DNA of 24,083 nt from Chaetoceros tenuissimus. Its lineage: Eukaryota > Bacillariophyta > Thalassiosirophyceae > Chaetocerotales > Chaetocerotaceae. The notes beneath the pieces were generated by a model. The model was not told the origin of the DNA. It saw only the letters and a program-made list of their open reading frames with translations, and did not search any database. Shown piece after piece: positions 19,100 through 24,083 of this stretch (position 1 is its first letter; every line of letters begins with the position of its first letter). The DNA is taken from the NCBI GenBank assembly GCA_021927905.1, contig BLLK01000005.1, forward strand, positions 1 to 24,083. Direction: 5' to 3'. Both the position numbers and the translations under genes were made by a program.

Positions 19100-20027
19100 A
19101 ACATTGAAACTTTTCCCCGAAAGGGGGGGGGGAGTCGAGTCCAGTATAGAATTCAAAGGAATCCAAATTGAGCTTTTTATGAAAAACATTCTCGATATTT
19201 GAGTTTTAGATATTGGTCTTGCAGAGTGCTTTTCATGAAATAACTGAATTATTGTAATTGTACGATACGTAAAGAATCATAACTCAGTTTTACTTTATGC
19301 TGTATCTGAGATGCATTCCGTAAGCCGTTCATACCACGTTTGTTCCCTTTCCCCGCTGATACTCCGTTTTTTGTTCCCAAGAAATCTAGGAAACTTTACC
19401 TGTAAAAGTGTCTTTTAATCGAGCTATATCACGTCTAATGTCTTTGATTCCTATGCCTCATTCCTACTAGTACTGGTGGGGTTTTGAGCGTATTCCTCAT
19501 CAGCGTGCTGGTGCATGTTATTTCCATCCACTGTTTCAGAGCCATGATAGGAACCTATGCTGCACCATGTATCGAAGCAATGGACCAGGTACTACTACAT
19601 CAGTGTCATCTGAAGGAAGAGATGTAAGTCTTGTTCGTTTTGGTTCAATCTGCTTAACAACAACAAGACCAAGAAGTAACGGTTTTTGTTTTGTTGAAGA
19701 TCTTCCTTGATTACCCTTCGAGGCACGTATTTCTCGATATCTCCCTCGTACTCGACGAATTCGCTAGACTCTCGACGATTTCTCGACTGACGACGACTCG
19801 AGTTGTGGTTTTGTGTGTGTCGATGTGTTGAGTACGTAGTGTTGAAGAAAAGTAGAAGAAAGATATTATCTTTTAATCGAGTCGTACAAGTGCAGTCATT
19901 TAGGCCATTTATTGGGCGGGATATTTTTGTTATTTGAGTAAGTGATTATAAAAATATCCCTAATTTTACTGTCAAATAGATTTGAATGAGTTGAAAAGAG
20001 CTGAAAACCAAAATTGAATAATAATAT
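19100..20027 (+). other. Intergenic: G-run, TCGA-rich stretch, upstream region of the last gene
   Basis: A G homopolymer of about 10 bases lies near 19124-19133. The 19150-19175 stretch (AGGAATCCAAATTGAGCTTT) resembles a block inside the tandem duplication at 16625 and 17037. A stretch at about 19725-19805 is rich in CTCGACGA-like words. The last few hundred bases before the ATG at 20184 are likely promoter and 5' UTR, with no assignable TATA box. Confidence 0.35.
19455..19610 (+). pseudogene. Possible heat-shock-factor DNA-binding-domain remnant
   Basis: One + frame reads WWGFERIPHQRAGACYFHPL, then FQSHDRNLCCTMYR, which resembles the end of diatom HSF-type domains (LNxWGFxRI...GAYYHxxFLRGxPxLCxxMxR). 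The preceding SFL is in another frame and the helix before it is not recognisable. Diatom genomes carry many HSF genes, so a fragment is plausible, but the evidence is one short match by eye. Confidence 0.3.
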
Positions 20028-20183
20028 TTGGCTCCCTCCCTGAGAAGAAGCGGCATTTCCCTAAACGCACGCCGCTCATTTCACAATAAAATCAAGTTGA
20101 ATCTATTCAGCCCTATCCAAATCAAGAACTTATCACTTTGCATCCTTCACTGTCCATCAGATAGTACAAAAGGAAGCACAACC

Positions 20184-23100
20184 ATGACACCATCAAAGAA
20201 AGAGGGCATCAGCACTAAGCTGGCTGCTACTTTTTCCTATCGTGATGTCCTCCTCCTTTGTGGAGACGGATCGAGAACTACTTCTCCAAGTAGTGATGAT
20301 CATCACTCAGCATCTAAACTCACCCATCTTATCAAAGGCAACCCCATTATTCGCAAAAACACAAAAAATTCTATCCAAGCTTTGCCAATGAATAAGATTT
20401 CTACTAAAGCCTCAGCCTCCGATAGCAAAAACCCAAAGGTATGAAACATATCATGTTCTCGATCTTCACTGAAACATACCTTCATTGGCATTGCATAAAT
20501 ATATGTATTTTAAAAGAATCAATCTCACATTATTTCATTTTAAATGATAGGTTTTCCAGAAGACCACATCTTTTGTTGCTGCTACTCCAGATGCTGCCAG
20601 TATCATCACCAAAGTCACATCAGTCCATCAAGTCAAAGACAAGGAGACTAGAGCTACTGATATGATGAAGAAGCATACCACCATCTCTTCTTCTCTCGAC
20701 ATTGTCTCTAAGGAGGAGATTATTGTTCCATCAAACTCTGTCGACAAGAAGAAGAATGATCATCTATCATCATCTACCAAAGAAGGAACTCTCGCACTTG
20801 TGTCAGAATCTTCGGCAACCTCAGTAGTCTATGTTCCAGACAAGGTGAAGACTGATGTGCTGATGAAGATGAAGAAGCATACTACCATCTCTTCTTCTTC
20901 TCTCGACAACGCCTCTGATGAGATTGCTCCATCTACCTTCGTCGCTAAGAAGAATGATCATCTATCATCTAGCAAGGAAGGGACTGCACGTGTGCATGAC
21001 TCTTCAGTAACCTCAAAATTCCATGTTGAAGTCAAGGAGACTGAAGCTACTGATATGATGAAGATGAAGAAGCATAATACCATCTCTTCTTCTTCTCTGC
21101 ACATTGTTTCTGACGAGGTGATTTCTTCCACCTCCATCGACAAGAAGAATGATCATGTACCATCTGCCAAGAAAGAAGGGACTGCACGTGTGTATGACTC
21201 TTCAGCAGCTTCAAAATTCCATGTTGAAGTCAAGGAGACTGAAGCCACTCATATGATGAAGATGAGCAAGAAGCATGCTACCATCTCTTCTTCTCTCGAC
21301 GTTGTCTCTAAGGAGATGATTGTTCCATCTACCTTCGTCGATAAAAAGAATGATCATCTATCATTTACCAAAGGAGGGAATGCACTTCTTGTGTATGACT
21401 CTTCAGCAACTTTTGATCCTGTTGTCTCAACTTCTCCGAGTGTATCCACAACCTCTAACAAAGTGGATACAGCAAAGATCTTGAAAATCAAAAAGAAACA
21501 AGTTGAAACCAAGAAGGTGAAGACTAGTTCTACTTCTTCCCTTTTTTCTGATGAATCCAAGGAAAAGGTCTTGAATAAGCAGGTGAAGATCGCAGCAGCT
21601 CCTCTTCTTGCTGACGAGAGCAAGGTCGAGATCTTTCATGAAACAGAAGCACCAACCAAAGTTTTGGATGATTCTGGAAGTAACGATTCTTTCTTGTCTT
21701 CCTTTCATAGAAAATCTTCTGCATCTATCTCGAATAAAATTTTCTCACGTGGAAAAACTTATTCATTTGGATTTGTAAAGGCATCAAAACTTTTTCTTGC
21801 TTCATTCCTCCTTATCGCTCTTTTTATTCCATCTTGTGAGGCGTCTTTGGTGCATAAAGGATCTAAGTTGATGGGAAATTTGAAGGCTGGTGATTCTTCT
21901 ACTCTCAATGAGAAATCAGTAGAGGTGAGTAAATATTTTTTCTTTTTTGACCAGTGTTTTGACGATGGATTCTTATTTTAATTACATCAAATATATGTTT
22001 CACTCACATTTCCTCTATTTTATAATTCTTTCATCTTTAGGATGATAACGAAGGGAAAGGTCTCGATAGAAGTTCAGCCATTGATCCAGATCCAGTTCTT
22101 GATGTAGGAAAGAAGTTCATCAACTATGAATTCTTCACTCCTGCACTCTGTTTCGATGTGGACGATCCAAACAACGAAGCCAAGGTTTTGAAAAAATTCG
22201 ATTCTCTTTCATTTTTGGATTGTAAAGATTCATGCTCTGGTCATGATTTGTGTTCTTCTTTCCAGTGGGATGGAAATGAATGCCTCCTCCTTCGTGATAT
22301 TTCTACAAAAGATATCGTAGCCCTAAGTGAAGATGCTGAAGTACAGACGGCGTGTGCAGTCAAAACTACTACAACTAAGTATTCTACTGAAGGTGACGGT
22401 GATCATACTCGTAACAAGGTTCTTCTACAGGCAGATGTATCTGGAACCCTCTGTAGTGATTCCATTAGTTTGGATGAAAAGAAGGTGATTCTTCGTAACA
22501 TGGAGCGTATCCTCCGTGCAGAGATTGGAAGTTCCTTCTCGTTGATGCCAGCACCAGAACATGCCGACATGAAATGTCATGACGATGTTGAAGTTGAGGG
22601 TGGCAGGAAGATGAAGATGCTCATCCAAATTCGTCAAAATCGTCATCATGATCTCGAAGAATTGGCTTGGCTAGCGAGTCTTCATTCTGCATTGGCGGCT
22701 ACGAAAAATAATGACCGTTTTGGAGCCAGTATTACTGTGTCTAATTTAGAGATAGTTGACGACAAAATGAGAGAACTTCAAGAAGTGCGATCCAACCAAA
22801 TTAGCCTGAACAATGACTCATTCCTGCTAAAAAATGGAATCAAATTCGATGATTCTGGAAGAGAATTTTGTGCCAAGTCTAGTAGCTTGGAACCTGGATC
22901 TACCATAGTAATGAGACCGTGCGGAGATATAAACAGCAACAACTTGGAATGGTTCTTCTTTGATCCAATGGATCGTTTGAGACTTAGCATGAAACCCGAG
23001 TTTTGTCTACAATGGAAACCTCCTAGTAAGCAGCCATTCTTTGACACTTGTGGCACCGGTACAAGTGCATATTTCAAGTTTGAATTCGATCAAGGAAAAT

Positions 23101-24083
23101 TGCAAGCTCTTGGTTTCGGTAGCCTTGATGCAACCTGGCTCCTAGGTATCAGACCAGAAGAAAAGAAGTATTTGGCCTTACGTCTTTTCAATGCTGCAAA
23201 TAATCTTGACAATGAATCTCTCACTAAGTGGGAAATGATTCACATGAGTGAAAGTCCATCCACCACCCCATCTGCACTTCCAACCAATGCTCCAACCCAT
23301 GCGCCAACTCAAGCACCAACTCAACCTCGTACAAGACCACCTACAAGACCACCTACGCCAAGTGTAAGTACTTTCCTATGTCGATATTCGAGTTTTGAAG
23401 TTTCTCATTGAATTGAAACTCACATATTTCGCTATTGCAGCCAACAAGCACACCAACTATGCTTCCAACTAATGCACCGACCACCGAACCGACCAATGCA
23501 CCGACCACCGAACCGACGAATGTACCGACCACTGAAAAAACCAATGCACCTTCTATATCTCACATTCCATCTCTGTCCATGTTGCCCACACTGACCAATA
23601 TGAGTTTTGCGCAGCTGCATGTACACTTCTCTAAAATCAACTTGGCAGATATGGAAATTTCTGAAATTTTCAATCTATCTCAGAACCTTGAAGATATCAT
23701 TAAAGAAGCAATCACCAAAGCATTTACTCCTTTAGATGTCAATGAAATCTCCGTCACAGAAATTTCCTCTCTCCAAGCTGTTAACACTCGTAGGCATGAG
23801 ACGAGTCTAGATCTTCTAGTAACATTTAATGTACCACTCCCTGGGGGAGATGCAACAAGTGATGATAGAGTAGAAAGAGTGAATAGATTTATCGAGCTTG
23901 CATTAGAGAGAGAGGGCATGGTCATTGAAAGTAGTGTCAATATTGTTCCAAGCGAGTCTCCATCAATTGTTCCTTCTATGCTACCAAGTACTTCCACGTT
24001 GCCATCCATATTGTCATCCGCAGAACCATCCTCTTCTCCAAGTCTATCCCCTTCAAGCGTTCCATCATTGCTTCCGTCTAATG
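20184..24083 (+). CDS. Repeat-rich membrane protein with PAN-, SEA-, ricin-B-like and PS/PT parts, 3'-partial
   Basis: Exons: 20184-20438, 20551-21924, 22041-23363, 23441->24083; introns of 112, 116 and 77 bp (GTATGA, GTGAGT, GTAAGT donors; all phase 0). The frame is open for 1198 codons to the window edge. The start ATG at 20184 follows ACAACC; the frame is open further up to about 20028 but holds no ATG. The N-terminal 490 residues are Ser/Thr/Lys-rich with four repeats; a hydrophobic segment at about residues 496-517 separates them from a Cys-containing ectodomain-like part. Topology is either type II or an internal cleaved signal (IPSCEAS could be a cleavage site). The tail of its ricin-B-like domain and first PS linker match the window's first bases, so it is a paralogue of the giant gene in the same orientation. 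Confidence 0.82.
20636..21405 (+). repeat. Four in-frame tandem repeats of about 195-204 bp
   Basis: Units are marked by AAGAAGCAT at 20668, 20872, 21067 and 21268 (spacings 204, 195 and 201). Each encodes MKKHxTISSS, then a SxxIVSxE-like and KKNDHLSS block. The third and fourth units share KFHVEVKETEAT before the marker. All spacings are multiples of three, so the array is under coding constraint. Ser/Thr-rich with Lys, as in phosphorylated cytosolic or mineral-associated proteins; function unknown. Confidence 0.85.
21775..21850 (+). other. Hydrophobic segment (signal anchor or internal signal peptide)
   Basis: KASKLFLASFLLIALFIPSC lies about 495 residues into the protein, with Lys/Arg before it and Glu-Ala-Ser after. 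The shape (basic, hydrophobic, then a small-residue CEAS) is that of a signal peptide. A shorter transcript starting within exon 2 could use it as a normal signal peptide. Confidence 0.6.
22125..22320 (+). other. PAN/apple-like domain
   Basis: FLDCKDSCSGHDLCSSFQWD, then NECLLLRD has the DCxxxCxxxxxCxxFxW...CxL pattern of PAN/apple domains, preceded by another Cys (ALCFDVDD). PAN domains bind proteins or sugars in extracellular proteins. Confidence 0.6.
22405..22785 (+). other. SEA-like alpha/beta domain
   Basis: The predicted order is strand (VLLQADVSGTLC), helix (LDEKKVILRNMERILRAEIG), strand (KMKMLIQIRQN), helix (LEELAWLASLHSALAATK) and strand (ASITVSNLEIV), the ferredoxin-like order of SEA domains. 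A similar order repeats in exon 4 (23601-23950). No SEA GSVVV-type cleavage motif is seen. Confidence 0.35.
22830..23240 (+). other. Ricin-B-like beta-trefoil lectin domain
   Basis: The stretch FCAKSSSLEPGSTIVMRPCG, then NNLEWFFFDPMDRLRLSMKP, EFCLQW and FFDTCG has the ricin-B pattern (C...GTxVxLxPC...NxxWxxx...I...CL...C) in at least two subdomains. It ends in KWEMIHMSESPS, the point that matches the window's first bases (EMSDSPSS). A sugar-binding domain; no toxic partner domain is present. Confidence 0.55.
23245..23560 (+). repeat. PS/PT-rich linker with short perfect repeats
   Basis: Pro-Thr and Pro-Ser repeats flank intron 3. Within exon 4 the 24-base word AATGCACCGACCACCGAACC (and GACC) is repeated at about 23471 and 23495 with a diverged third copy at about 23519, encoding NAPTTEPT. 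Likely replication slippage in a mucin-like spacer. Confidence 0.7.
23601..24083 (+). other. Second SEA-like domain and following PS linker
   Basis: Strand (FAQLHVHFSKI), helix (EIFNLSQNLEDIIKEAITKA), strands (EISVTEISSLQAV, then TSLDLLVTFNVPLP), helix (DRVERVNRFIELALEREG) and strand (VIESSVNIV) are followed by PSESPSIVPSML-type PS repeats from about 23949 to the window edge. The RRHETSLDL portion is typical of strand 3 in such modules between PS linkers of diatom proteins. Confidence 0.4.

Noticed and set aside
20028-20183. Upstream extension of the last gene using TTG
   Set aside because: No ATG in this part of the frame; the ATG at 20184 has a good context (ACAACC). Treated as 5' UTR.
23353-23626. 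Gly/Val-rich minus-strand ORFs
   Set aside because: Antisense shadow of the PT-rich repeat.
1-24083. tRNA, rRNA or other structured RNA genes
   Set aside because: No cloverleaf with a plausible anticodon arm and T-loop consensus, and no rRNA-like stretch, was found by eye; a tRNAscan/Infernal run would be needed to exclude small ones.

Overview
The window looks like nuclear DNA of a diatom or a close stramenopile. The evidence is long extracellular proteins full of PSxxPS/PTxxPT linkers, Cys-rich modules of the kind seen in diatom predicted surface proteins, and short introns (61-116 bp) with GTRAGT-like donors and YAG acceptors. Exons were joined by following the frame through each donor/acceptor pair. 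The organism call is inference from style, not a database match.

Region 1 (1-13222, + strand) is one giant gene whose 5' end lies outside the window. Thirteen exons join without a frame break into at least 4120 codons. Order of parts: PS-rich linkers with two ACCxC Cys modules, a B-type-lectin-like domain, repeated six-Cys modules, two related beta-sandwich modules, a kringle, an FG-GAP-like blade, an FN3-like/beta-sandwich region, a conserved core with ILRDPPGGGS and TSSDPSIAG signatures, a coiled coil, further beta domains, then a charged coiled coil, one transmembrane helix and a short tail. This predicts a cell-surface, carbohydrate-binding, membrane-anchored protein.

Region 2 (13223-20183) is poor in intact genes. 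It holds one intact intronless gene (13877-15088: proline-directed phosphosite-like repeats plus a C-terminal motif that recalls a conserved segment of diatom kinesin-like proteins), two decayed copies of its 5' end, a ~400 bp direct tandem duplication, a decayed ORF of unknown identity (17905-18838), an antisense pseudogene remnant of the C-terminus of the giant protein (about 18905-19096), and a possible heat-shock-factor remnant near 19460-19600. It reads as a place of repeated local duplication and decay.

Region 3 (20184 to the window end, + strand) is a second multi-exon gene cut by the right edge. It encodes a Ser/Thr/Lys-rich N-terminal half with four ~66-residue repeats, one hydrophobic segment, then an ectodomain with PAN/apple-like, SEA-like, ricin-B-like and PS/PT parts. 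The end of its ricin-B-like domain plus the start of its PS linker matches the first bases of the window, so genes 1 and 3 are paralogues in the same orientation, and the antisense remnant is a third family member.
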